A stretch of DNA of 8,336 bases from an uncultured Eggerthellaceae bacterium (lineage in GTDB: Bacteria; Actinomycetota; Coriobacteriia; Coriobacteriales; Eggerthellaceae). Location of the stretch: positions 1-8,336 of the forward strand of contig CAMPAJ010000066.1 in NCBI GenBank assembly GCA_946631805.1. Direction: 5' to 3'. Each line of letters starts with the position of its first letter. Position 1 is the first letter of the stretch. Shown here piece after piece: positions 1-6,537 of the stretch. The translations under genes and the position numbers were made by a program. Below the pieces are notes generated by a model. The model had not been told where the DNA came from, did no database searches, and worked only from the letters and a program-made list of their open reading frames with translations.

Positions 1-1604
1 ACGAGGGCGCCTATGTGCGAGCGAATCACGCCCGCCACCGCAGCTACGACGGCAATTGCAATCACGACGTACGACGCGCCCGGGCCAAACGCCGCTAAAA
101 GGGGATGCATGTTGGACGCGGCCAACCCCGCAATGAACCCGCTGGCAAGAGCTCCAAAAACATGCGAGGCAACCGTCATGGCAGCCGAGGGCACGCGCGC
201 TGCCACGGGCTCGCGCGGCAATTTCTGCGTCTCGCTCGCCGCAGCTTCCTCGGTCTGCTCGATTCCCTGCCTATATCCAGGATCGTAGTCGGCGCCCTGC
301 GCCGCATCCTCGTCGGACGGGAACAAGTCCATGAATCGCTCAGTTAACGACCTGCGATCTTCTATTTCGGGTCCAGCCGGTAACGCAGGCTGTTGTTCGG
401 CAGTTCGCTTGGGCTCCCGCCCATCGTTTGCCCCAAACCCGAACATGCCGGCCAAGCGCTTGAAGAAACCGGGCCGATCCTCTGCACCCGAACCCGACTC
501 GACGTTTTCGCCCGCAGGCTCATCTTCCGTTTCGAGCCGCTCATCCGCTTTGAGCGCGTCTTCGACCACGAGCTGCAGCTGTGCAGCTCCTCGATCGGCG
601 TCTCCAAGGAATTTGTCGACTTCCTCCGCGAAATCCGAAATGCTCTGATACCGCTCCTCCCTATCGGGGTCGAGCGCATAGAACACGACGTCGTCGATCT
701 GGTCGTCCACATCATTCCAGCAAAGGGATGGAAGCACGAGCTCGGCCTGCTCGATGGCCTGCAACGCTCCATCGAGGCCTTCGACACGGAACGGGTTTGA
801 GCCGGTGAGCATTTCGTAGGTTATCGAAGCAAGCGCCCACTCATCTGAGCGCGCATCGAGTTGCTCGCGCCTGATTTGCTCGGGAGGCATGTAGCCAACC
901 GTCCCGCCGCCTGCGCGCCCGCCACCCGAGGCATCGGCAAGCGTAGCCAGGCCGAAATCGGTCACCTTGACTTGGCCCTGCACGCTCACGAGTATATTGT
1001 CAGGCTTGATATCCAGGTGCAAAACGCCCGCATCATGAGCGACTTCCAGCGCCCCTGCGACCGAATCGAATACTGCCGCAATCATATCGAGCGTGATGTA
1101 ATCGGCGTAATCCGCCAGCAGGCGCGTGAGCGTGATGCCCTCCACGTATTCCATGATCAGATACGCCGTACGCTCGCGCACTTCGAAATCGTATACCGTC
1201 ACGATTCGGGGATCCATGAGCATAGCCGCAGTACGAGCTTCGTCGAGCCCGGGCATATGCGCCAAATACGTAACCTGCTCGCTGGACCCTGGCGCTTCGT
1301 CTTCGTCCTGGTCACGGTTGATGAACTCGGGATCCGCAGGATACGGAAGCTCTTCGGGCTCGCCGCCCAGATACTCATCCCAAGGCTGTACGCCATGCCA
1401 ACGTTCGTGTGTATCGTCGCGCGAAACAGCCTCGGCACCCGGCAACGCCGCGCGCGCCGCGTCGCTTGCGGTCAACCGAATGGTCTTGATGGCAACTTTA
1501 CGCTGAATGCGCGGATCCCACGCCACCTGCACGGTGCCAAAGCCGCCCTCGCCCGCCGTACCCAGCGGTTCGTAGCGCCCCAGTATCAAATCGTCGCGTG
1601 TCAC
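1..1604 (-). CDS. Ser/Thr protein kinase with C-terminal membrane helices (partial, 3' end outside window)
   Basis: Hanks-type kinase that should phosphorylate Ser/Thr on target proteins, with a cytosolic catalytic domain tethered to the membrane. The frame is open from 1604 to the left edge (534 codons). Seen in order: Gly loop GEGGFGTV (18-25), VAIK with Lys40, a long acidic insert (about 57-118), helix-C-like LDEART with Glu122, HLDIKPDN (196-203) with Asp198 and Asn203, DFG (216-218), activation-segment end GYMPPE (237-242), and the lobe ending near 333. An acidic, Gln-rich linker follows, then two hydrophobic segments (about 476-496 and 503-527). The start is GTG at 1602-1604: an in-frame TGA lies eight codons upstream, no other start codon lies between, and AGAAGG sits 5 nt before it. 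HRD is changed to HLD, a non-RD form. The kinase call is secure; its substrate and extracellular part, if any, cannot be seen. Confidence 0.95.
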   Translation of the reverse strand, partial: MTRDDLILGRYEPLGTAGEGGFGTVQVAWDPRIQRKVAIKTIRLTASDAARAALPGAEAVSRDDTHERWHGVQPWDEYLGGEPEELPYPADPEFINRDQDEDEAPGSSEQVTYLAHMPGLDEARTAAMLMDPRIVTVYDFEVRERTAYLIMEYVEGITLTRLLADYADYITLDMIAAVFDSVAGALEVAHDAGVLHLDIKPDNILVSVQGQVKVTDFGLATLADASGGGRAGGGTVGYMPPEQIRREQLDARSDEWALASITYEMLTGSNPFRVEGLDGALQAIEQAELVLPSLCWNDVDDQIDDVVFYALDPDREERYQSISDFAEEVDKFLGDADRGAAQLQLVVEDALKADERLETEDEPAGENVESGSGAEDRPGFFKRLAGMFGFGANDGREPKRTAEQQPALPAGPEIEDRRSLTERFMDLFPSDEDAAQGADYDPGYRQGIEQTEEAAASETQKLPREPVAARVPSAAMTVASHVFGALASGFIAGLAASNMHPLLAAFGPGASYVVIAIAVVAAVAGVIRSHIGAL

Positions 1605-1649
1605 ATACGCCTTCTTAGCAGCAGCTCAACAACGGCACGCAAGACCAGC

Positions 1650-1693
1650 CCGCGTACAGCTACATATGATACTGCATGGGGCGCGCGAAACAA
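1650..1693 (-). promoter_or_regulatory. Possible promoter for the kinase gene
   Basis: On the minus strand TTGTTT (1688-1693) is followed after 16 nt by TATCAT (1666-1671). This would give a leader of about 55 nt before the GTG start. It sits in the 103-nt gap between the lipoprotein stop and the kinase start, so the kinase may be transcribed alone as well as by readthrough. This is a motif match only. Confidence 0.3.
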
Positions 1694-1707
1694 ATCAGCG
1701 GCAGAGC

Positions 1708-2508
1708 CTAGTCCATCTTGAAGGTGTACGTCTCCAGATCCTCGGAGGTATCGTCGTTGCCTACGACGATCTTGCCCTCGACCTTCTTAAGCTTGTCGGC
1801 CGAATCGAGCCCGTCGGCGCTCAAATACATGAACGTCTCGACCGTTTCACCAGGCTCCACCACTTCGCCGAGCCCAGCTTCGACATCCTTCCCATCGACC
1901 TTGAACACATCGTCGGCCACCAGGTAAATCGGGGCGTTGTGATTGTTCGTGATAGAAAGACGGTAGCCCGGGTCGCCCGTGAAGTCGGTGCCCTTGCCCG
2001 TGACCTCGATCTTGCATATCTTGTCGTCAGCCACGCTCACAGGCTTGATGTCGTCGATGACCTCGTCGACGATTTCCGTATCCTCGAATGCGGTGAGCTC
2101 GTCGCCATCGACCTCTACGACTTCGCTGCCATCGGAAGCCGAGGATTCCGATTCAAAATACTCGTCCGGATCGGATTTGACGAATACGAACTTCGAGCCT
2201 TCGTCCGAGCCATACACGAGCTTGCCATCGCTCACATATATAGTTACAGGCTCGGCATCCTCGAACGTCACCGTCGCTTTCGTGCCATCGGTCGTCCAGG
2301 TGCCCTCCAGATAGGTATCCTGCATCACGAGCTCGGCAAGATCTTCCTCGTCCAGGTTAAGCGCAGCATCGAACCCCATGTTCGAGGACTCGAGCTCCCA
2401 AAAACCCTTGAGGCTTTCGGCATCGGAAGCCTTCGACGCGCCAGAGCAACCCGCGAGGGCAAACACGAGCACGCAGCTCGCTAGCAACGCAGCACAAAAA
2501 CGCTTCAT
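1708..2508 (-). CDS. Acidic lipoprotein with two beta-rich domains, function unknown
   Basis: A 266-residue exported lipoprotein, probably anchored to the outer face of the membrane. The N-terminus is a lipoprotein signal peptide: MKRF, a hydrophobic stretch to residue 17, and lipobox LAGC with Cys21. Residues about 33-118 resemble a small lipocalin-like or beta-sandwich unit (GFWELES, LEGTWTTDGTKATVTF, KLVYGSDEGSKFVF). A Ser/Glu/Asp-rich linker follows. Residues about 162-266 resemble an Ig-like domain (YRLSITNNHNAPIYLV, EVVEPGETVETFMYLS). The protein is strongly acidic throughout. I chose ATG 2508 because GAGGA lies about 5 nt upstream and the signal peptide then begins MKR; ATG 2514 is also possible. 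It lies 103 nt upstream of the kinase on the same strand, so a shared envelope role is plausible. I do not recognise a named family. Confidence 0.88.
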   Translation of the reverse strand: MKRFCAALLASCVLVFALAGCSGASKASDAESLKGFWELESSNMGFDAALNLDEEDLAELVMQDTYLEGTWTTDGTKATVTFEDAEPVTIYVSDGKLVYGSDEGSKFVFVKSDPDEYFESESSASDGSEVVEVDGDELTAFEDTEIVDEVIDDIKPVSVADDKICKIEVTGKGTDFTGDPGYRLSITNNHNAPIYLVADDVFKVDGKDVEAGLGEVVEPGETVETFMYLSADGLDSADKLKKVEGKIVVGNDDTSEDLETYTFKMD

Positions 2509-2554
2509 GAACATCCTCACATCCCTTCGCAGCTCGCAAGGCACCCCAGAGCCG

Positions 2555-2594
2555 CTTTCGTCAGTCTATATAAACAAGAAGTATAACGGCGCAA
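2555..2594 (-). promoter_or_regulatory. Putative promoter of the lipoprotein gene
   Basis: Read on the minus strand, TTGCGC (2589-2594) is followed after 16 nt by TATATA (2567-2572), or after 18 nt by TATAGA (2565-2570). Transcription would begin near 2558, giving a leader of about 50 nt. This is a motif match in an AT-richer stretch; the -35 is imperfect. Confidence 0.45.
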
Positions 2595-2818
2595 GCCAAA
2601 TCGAGCTGAAATCCCAAGGTAACGCCAATCGAATCACACGGTTTTTAGACCCGAACACCACAGAGCCAACAGAAAACCGCGCTTTGACGGTGCGCGGGAT
2701 TACGCCGCTGCATAGAAACACAGTCGAAACAAAAAGGCGATGCCGACGTGCTTTGAAAACCCCTCGTAAACGCGGTTTTTTCACGTAAAGTATCGAAGCT
2801 GAACGGGATTTCCATATT

Positions 2819-2853
2819 CTTGGCCAAGTTTGTCATTACCCTCGTTATATACT
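2819..2853 (+). promoter_or_regulatory. Putative promoter with a perfect 10-bp palindrome before the PurF-like gene
   Basis: TATACT (2848-2853) or the overlapping TTATAT (2845-2850) could be the -10, starting transcription about 30 nt before ATG 2890. The -35 is poor: TTGGCC at 2820-2825 is 19 nt from TTATAT. CTTGGCCAAG (2819-2828) is a perfect palindrome covering that -35 position, which would suit a repressor site. The promoter and the operator role are both inferred from motifs only. Confidence 0.35.
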
Positions 2854-2889
2854 TGCCCTATCGATGGCCAAAAAAGCGAAAGAGGGCAC

Positions 2890-4314
2890 ATGGGAGGCTT
2901 TTACGGAGCAGCATCGAAGCGCGATGTGGTGTATGACGTTTTCTTCGGGGTTGACTATCATTCACATTTGGGCACGCGTCGAGCAGGTCTCATCTTCTAC
3001 GATGGCGAGGGCGCGTTCCAGCGCGAGATCCACTCCATCGAGAACACCCCGTTCCGCACGCGGTTCGAAGAGGACCTGCCCAGCTTCCACGGCAACTCGG
3101 GAATAGGCTGCATCTCCGACACGGACCCGCAGCCCTTGCTCATGCGCTCCCATCTTGGCGTGTTCGCCATCACGACCGTCGGATGCATCAACAATGCCGA
3201 CGAATTGGTCGCGCGCTACCTGAGCGACGGCAAGCACCAGTTCACGGCCATGTCGTCGGGCGGCGTCAACACGACGGAGCTCGTGGCCGCGCTCATCAAC
3301 CGCAAAGAGGACTTCGTCTCGGGCATCAAGTTCGCCCAAAGCGAAATCGACGGCTCGCTCACGCTGCTCATCATGGATTCTACGGGCACGATTTTCGCCG
3401 CCCGCGACGAACTGGGCCGCCTGCCCGTCCTCATCGGCAAAGACGATGACGGTTACTGCGTGTCCTTCGAATCATTCGCTTACCACAAGCTCGGCTACGT
3501 CGATGAACACGAGCTCGGCCCCGGCGAAGTCGTTAAGATAACGGCCGATGGGTACGAAACGCTCGTCCCCGCCGGCGACAAGATGAAGATCTGCGCGTTT
3601 TTGTGGGTGTACTACGGTTACCCCAACTCGAATTACGAGGGCGAAAACGTCGAGATCATGCGCTATCGCAACGGCTCGATCATGGCCCGCGACGAGCGAG
3701 CTCGCGGCGAAATGCCCGAAGTCGACTACGTCGCAGGCGTCCCCGATTCGGGCACGCCGCACGCCATAGGCTATGCGCACGAATCGGGCATGCGCTTCGG
3801 TCGTCCCTTCATCAAGTACACGCCCACGTGGCCCCGTTCGTTCATGCCCGCGAACCAAGAGATGCGCAACCGCGTTGCCACCATGAAGCAGGTGCCGGTT
3901 CCCGAGCTCATCGAGGGTAAGAAACTGCTCTTCGTCGACGATTCGATCGTGCGCGGCACGCAGCTGCAAAACACCGTCGAGTTCCTCTACGAATCAGGCG
4001 CCACCGAAGTGCACATGCGCAGCGCCTGCCCGCCCATCATGTTCGGCTGCAAATACCTGACGTTCTCGCGCAACAAGTCCATCATGGACCTCATCGCCCG
4101 TCGCGTCGTCCACAAACTTGAAGGCGACGAAGGCGCCGAGCACCTCGATGAGTACATCGATCCCTCGACCGAACGCGGCAAGTGCCTGGTCAAGACCATC
4201 TGCGAGGACATGGGCTTCGATTCGCTGAGCTACCAATCACTCGACGGCATGCTCGAGGCCATCGGCATCGACCGCGAGAAGATTTGCACGTACTGCTGGA
4301 ACGGCAAGGAGTAG
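2890..4314 (+). CDS. Amidophosphoribosyltransferase-like protein (PurF paralogue) lacking glutaminase residues
   Basis: PurF makes phosphoribosylamine from PRPP and ammonia released from glutamine, the first step of purine synthesis. This 474-residue protein has both PurF domains: an Ntn-type glutaminase fold (about 1-230) and a phosphoribosyltransferase domain (about 250-470). The PRPP loop FVDDSIVRGT (348-357) is intact. Four cysteines match the Fe-S ligands of Bacillus-type PurF: Cys235 (KICAF), Cys387 (GCKY), Cys466 and Cys469 (CTYC). The N-terminus is MGGFYG, where active enzymes have CG[IV]; the Arg, Asn-Gly and Asp positions of the glutamine site also look replaced. ATG 2890 is chosen because GAGGG lies just upstream and relatives I recall start MGGFFG; an in-frame TTG at 2830 would add 20 residues that overlap the promoter. 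It may use free ammonia, take ammonia from a partner, or regulate. I leave the symbol blank because a canonical purF is probably elsewhere. Confidence 0.9.
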   Translation: MGGFYGAASKRDVVYDVFFGVDYHSHLGTRRAGLIFYDGEGAFQREIHSIENTPFRTRFEEDLPSFHGNSGIGCISDTDPQPLLMRSHLGVFAITTVGCINNADELVARYLSDGKHQFTAMSSGGVNTTELVAALINRKEDFVSGIKFAQSEIDGSLTLLIMDSTGTIFAARDELGRLPVLIGKDDDGYCVSFESFAYHKLGYVDEHELGPGEVVKITADGYETLVPAGDKMKICAFLWVYYGYPNSNYEGENVEIMRYRNGSIMARDERARGEMPEVDYVAGVPDSGTPHAIGYAHESGMRFGRPFIKYTPTWPRSFMPANQEMRNRVATMKQVPVPELIEGKKLLFVDDSIVRGTQLQNTVEFLYESGATEVHMRSACPPIMFGCKYLTFSRNKSIMDLIARRVVHKLEGDEGAEHLDEYIDPSTERGKCLVKTICEDMGFDSLSYQSLDGMLEAIGIDREKICTYCWNGKE

Positions 4315-4404
4315 CGGCCGGCCTGTTCAAACCCTTTGCAAGCCGTTGCTGTTCGCATTGGTTTTTTACTCGGCTGCCCTGTTCGGGAAACCGAGGGGCC
4401 ATTT

Positions 4405-4479
4405 GCTTGGCTTTGCCTAACCCGTCCCACCGCCCCGCAAGTCCTGGGCGGTGGGTCTTTCGCTTGGCTTCGCCTAGCC
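4405..4479. repeat. Imperfect 18-bp direct repeat
   Basis: GCTTGGCTTTGCCTAACC (4405-4422) recurs as GCTTGGCTTCGCCTAGCC (4462-4479), 16 of 18 identical and offset by 57 bp. The copies flank the terminator hairpin. Both differences are transitions, as expected for an old duplication. Confidence 0.65.
4426..4464 (+). terminator. Hairpin terminator after the PurF-like gene
   Basis: CCCACCGCCC (4426-4435) pairs perfectly with GGGCGGTGGG (4446-4455) across a 10-nt loop, and TCTTTCGCTT follows. This is a strong GC stem with a modest T-rich tail, about 110 nt after the PurF-like stop. The T-run is broken, so termination may be partial. Confidence 0.55.
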
Positions 4480-4544
4480 TAAGTGGATAACAGGAAAAGT
4501 GGCTGCAGAATCGCTCAAGACCCACCGCCCAAGACTTGCGGGGC
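4432..4544. repeat. Long inverted repeat with 28-bp arms in a convergent spacer
   Basis: The left arm 4432-4459 (begins GCCCCGCAAGTC, ends GGTGGGTCTT) is the reverse complement of the right arm 4517-4544 except at one position (C4444 against A4532). The arms enclose 57 nt. In RNA from the minus strand the mismatch becomes a G-U wobble, so the whole arm can pair. The terminator hairpin 4426-4455 overlaps the left arm, so the two folds exclude each other. It may be a bidirectional terminator or a REP-like element. Confidence 0.8.
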
Positions 4545-4659
4545 TGCCCATCCTGACCCAGGTATTCCTAACTTGCGCATTCCACAATACGCCCCTCACC
4601 TGCATCATAGGCGATCCTTGTGATGCACCCGATACACCCAACCGGGTTGACTATACTCA

Positions 4660-5658
4660 CTAATCCTCGTTCGAATCGGCATTCTCCAAGAGCGAGCGGA
4701 GCCATGAAGTGTATTCGGACGCCACGGACTTGGGGGAATGGATGGTCACACCGCCGTTCAGGCCTGCAACCCAGCCGAAGAACTGGGGGCTCACGCGCAC
4801 GGTCACGCGAATATCGGCTGACTCTTTCGTCGACGACAGCACCTCGACGTCGCGGCCGAAGCGATCGACGATGACGTCCATAAGGGGCGCTTCGACGCAC
4901 AACGTGACCGAAGCCGCATCCCCATGGAACATGCCGAAGCTCTGATGGGCGAAATCTTCGTAGTCGTACGTCGCTATGACCTCGTTGCGCACAGCCGGGC
5001 TATCGCTGATCTGGAGCAGCTCCATCCGATCGATTCGGTATGTCTTTATAACTGCGTCCTCATCGTCGTAGGCCGCCAGATAGTAATTGCTATCGGCGTA
5101 GACGACCTTCACGGGGGTCAGGCGGTACTGCTTGCCGGCATGGCGCGCGTTGCGGCGCAACGTCGTCCCGTAGCTGAAATAGAGAAATTCGATTTGGCGC
5201 TTCTTCTGCAACGCTTCGTGAATCGTGTCGACGCTGTGAAAGACCGATTCGCTTAAGCTCTTCACACGGCCCTGCACGTGGACGCGCTGGTTCAACAGTT
5301 TGCGCTCGCGTTCGCTCACAAGGGACTTTAAGCTCTTGACGAGCTGATTTGACTTGCGCTCGGTAATGAATCGACTCGATTGCACGATATCGACGAGCAT
5401 CATGACGTCATCGAGCGTGAGTTCGCTGCGCACGAGCACGTATTGAACGGGGCGCGTCGGCAGCGTCTGCACATCGAACCCGATTTCGCGCAAGGCGTCG
5501 ATGTCACGGTAGAGCGACTTGCGCTCGGCCGAGATACCCAGCTCAGCAAGGCGCTCGATAATTTGCGGCATCGAAAGGCCCCTGTTCGGGTCCGTTTCGT
5601 TCTGCAAGATGCGCATGAGATAGAGCAGCTTGAGCTTTTGCTTGTTCGTCACGGGCAT
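4660..5658 (-). CDS. WYL-domain transcriptional regulator
   Basis: A 332-residue DNA-binding regulator of the HTH-WYL-WCX class. Members bind DNA through the N-terminal winged helix and are thought to sense a ligand, often a nucleic acid or nucleotide, through the WYL domain. Residues about 5-65 form the winged helix (KLLYLMRILQNE, then SMPQIIERLAELG and ERKSLYRDIDALREIGF). The WYL domain spans about 142-217, with the core YYLAAYD (192-198) and YRIDRM (207-212). A C-terminal WCX-like domain follows (about 248-330). The length is typical. ATG 5658 is preferred because GGGAG precedes it by 5 nt; ATG 5670, four codons earlier, has a weaker site. It lies downstream of the secreted peptidase gene on the same strand but has its own putative promoter. 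Its target is not evident from sequence. Confidence 0.92.
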   Translation of the reverse strand: MPVTNKQKLKLLYLMRILQNETDPNRGLSMPQIIERLAELGISAERKSLYRDIDALREIGFDVQTLPTRPVQYVLVRSELTLDDVMMLVDIVQSSRFITERKSNQLVKSLKSLVSERERKLLNQRVHVQGRVKSLSESVFHSVDTIHEALQKKRQIEFLYFSYGTTLRRNARHAGKQYRLTPVKVVYADSNYYLAAYDDEDAVIKTYRIDRMELLQISDSPAVRNEVIATYDYEDFAHQSFGMFHGDAASVTLCVEAPLMDVIVDRFGRDVEVLSSTKESADIRVTVRVSPQFFGWVAGLNGGVTIHSPKSVASEYTSWLRSLLENADSNED

Positions 5659-5689
5659 ACCCGCTCCCATCTACCTGGCCGCCAATCAA

Positions 5690-5745
5690 TGGTTCCAGTA
5701 TAGATTAAGCCGAAGTCAAAGGCATGCAAGGTTGGCGCAAGGTTG
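5690..5745 (-). promoter_or_regulatory. Putative WYL-gene promoter with two 9-bp direct repeats upstream
   Basis: On the minus strand TATACT (5697-5702) is a good -10 about 40 nt before the start; no strong -35 is spaced at 17 nt. Just beyond the -35 position GCAAGGTTG occurs twice on the plus strand (5726-5734 and 5737-5745), an 11-bp period that puts both copies on about the same helix face. This layout suits an autoregulatory or activator site, which is inference. Confidence 0.45.
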
Positions 5746-5750
5746 AACCG

Positions 5751-6524
5751 CTATCGGCTTGAGATATGCTCGCATCCGTCGCCGTACAAAGACCAGCGGT
5801 CGCTCGCGGTAATCTGGGCGCCGTCCCACGGATCCAGCGCGATGAAGTTGTCGAGCGTCAGATGGTCGGGGTCGTTTGCGTTCTTGTAGCCGATGAGGCA
5901 AATCCAGTGTTCGCCCGACCCACCGGTTACATGGATGACCGTCGGCTTGCCGGCAGAAATCTGGTCGTAGGCCTCGTGCAGCAGCTCGTCGTTCGTGCCG
6001 ACGCAACGATTCCACGATCCACCGCCACCCCAATCGTTCCAGGTGCAGCACGAGCAGGTGTAGTAGGAGTGGTCATGAACAGTGCCATCGATGACGGCAT
6101 CGCCGTACGCGCACGAAAACGAGGGGCAGCAGATCGTGTGGCCCGTTTTCTCCTGCGTGCCGATGGCGCGAATGTCGGCCTTGTTGTAAGCAAGTATCTT
6201 ATCGGTCGTTTCCTGCTCGGCGCGCTCGGCTTCGGCGGCCTGCTCGTCAAGCTGCTTCTTCAGTTCGGCTTGCGCCTGCTCGCGCTGCTCCTTCTCGGCC
6301 TGAAGCTGCTTCTCGGCTTCGTCGGACGCCTGAGCGTCGTTTTCGGTAGCCATGGCGGCGCTTTCTGCCGCTTGATTGCCAGCTGACTCGCTTGCAGTAA
6401 CCAGTTGACTTGCAATCAAACCAGCCGAATCGCCATCGTTTGCGGCGTATGCCGCTGCAGGAGACAGAACCAAGGTCAGCGCAAGGACAAGCCCTGCGGC
6501 TTTCTCTCTATGTGTATGTACCAC
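5751..6524 (-). CDS. Secreted Cys-rich C39/papain-like cysteine peptidase candidate with coiled coil
   Basis: A 257-residue exported protein. A signal peptide (HTHREK, then a hydrophobic core to about 20, cleavage after AYA at 27) precedes a Ser/Ala-rich stretch and an Ala/Glu/Gln/Lys coiled coil (about 68-107). The C-terminal domain (about 110-257) has the order of a C39-like peptidase: ICCPSFSCAYGDA with Cys132/133, GEHWICLIGY with His206, and ALDPWDG with Asp231. Cys132, 133, 138, 157, 159, 160, 174, 209 and 251 make the domain unusually Cys-rich, pointing to disulfides or a bound metal. The start is GTG at 6522-6524: GGAAGGA lies 5 nt upstream and the signal peptide then starts correctly. 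An upstream in-frame ATG at 6578 would add 18 residues inside a stable hairpin. The substrate is unknown: cell-wall peptide, host protein or a secreted partner are all possible, as is loss of activity. Confidence 0.85.
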   Translation of the reverse strand: MVHTHREKAAGLVLALTLVLSPAAAYAANDGDSAGLIASQLVTASESAGNQAAESAAMATENDAQASDEAEKQLQAEKEQREQAQAELKKQLDEQAAEAERAEQETTDKILAYNKADIRAIGTQEKTGHTICCPSFSCAYGDAVIDGTVHDHSYYTCSCCTWNDWGGGGSWNRCVGTNDELLHEAYDQISAGKPTVIHVTGGSGEHWICLIGYKNANDPDHLTLDNFIALDPWDGAQITASDRWSLYGDGCEHISSR

Positions 6525-6537
6525 GTGATTCCTTCCG

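Larger units (their letters stand above)
2509..2889. other. Divergent intergenic region, no gene seen
   Basis: This 381-bp region separates the lipoprotein gene (leftward) from the PurF-like gene (rightward) and should hold both promoters. Open frames here are short, have codon use unlike the neighbours and lack convincing ribosome binding sites. A weak hairpin with GAAAACC and GGTTTTTTC (about 2754-2782) ends in a T-run but has no plus-strand gene before it to terminate. Apart from the promoters and the palindrome at 2819-2828, I see nothing in it. Confidence 0.6.
4315..4659. other. Convergent intergenic region, no gene seen
   Basis: This 345-bp spacer lies between the 3' ends of the PurF-like gene and the WYL regulator. 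It holds the hairpin terminator, the 28-bp-arm inverted repeat and the 18-bp direct repeat. It also has a perfect 7-bp hairpin, TGCATCA (4601-4607) with TGATGCA (4621-4627) around a 13-nt loop, which lies after the WYL stop and might help end that transcript, though no T-run follows. I find no credible coding frame. Confidence 0.6.

Noticed and set aside
362..808. Open frames on both strands between 362 and 808
   Set aside because: They overlap the kinase C-lobe and linker in other frames. The kinase frame continues unbroken through the whole stretch to the left edge.
861..2484. Long plus-strand open frames (861-1721 and 1666-2484) opposite the kinase and lipoprotein
   Set aside because: They are antisense to genes with clear kinase motifs and a lipobox. 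Their products are Arg/His/Ile-rich with no recognisable domain, as expected from the complement of GC-rich coding DNA.
2754..2782. Possible terminator with GAAAACC/GGTTTTTTC
   Set aside because: The stem is short and AT-rich, and no plus-strand gene ends upstream; the T-run alone is not enough.
2566..2784. Minus-strand 72-aa frame beginning MKKPRLRG
   Set aside because: It starts at a GTG without a convincing ribosome binding site and covers the lipoprotein promoter. I see no family resemblance.
2962..4236. Several antisense and alternative frames within the PurF-like gene
   Set aside because: All lie inside a gene with intact PurF architecture; they are shadow frames.
5766..6386. Plus-strand 206-aa frame with hydrophobic Leu-rich stretches
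   Set aside because: It is the complement of the coiled coil and C39-like domain of the secreted protein. The Leu-rich stretch comes from reading Glu/Lys/Gln codons backwards.
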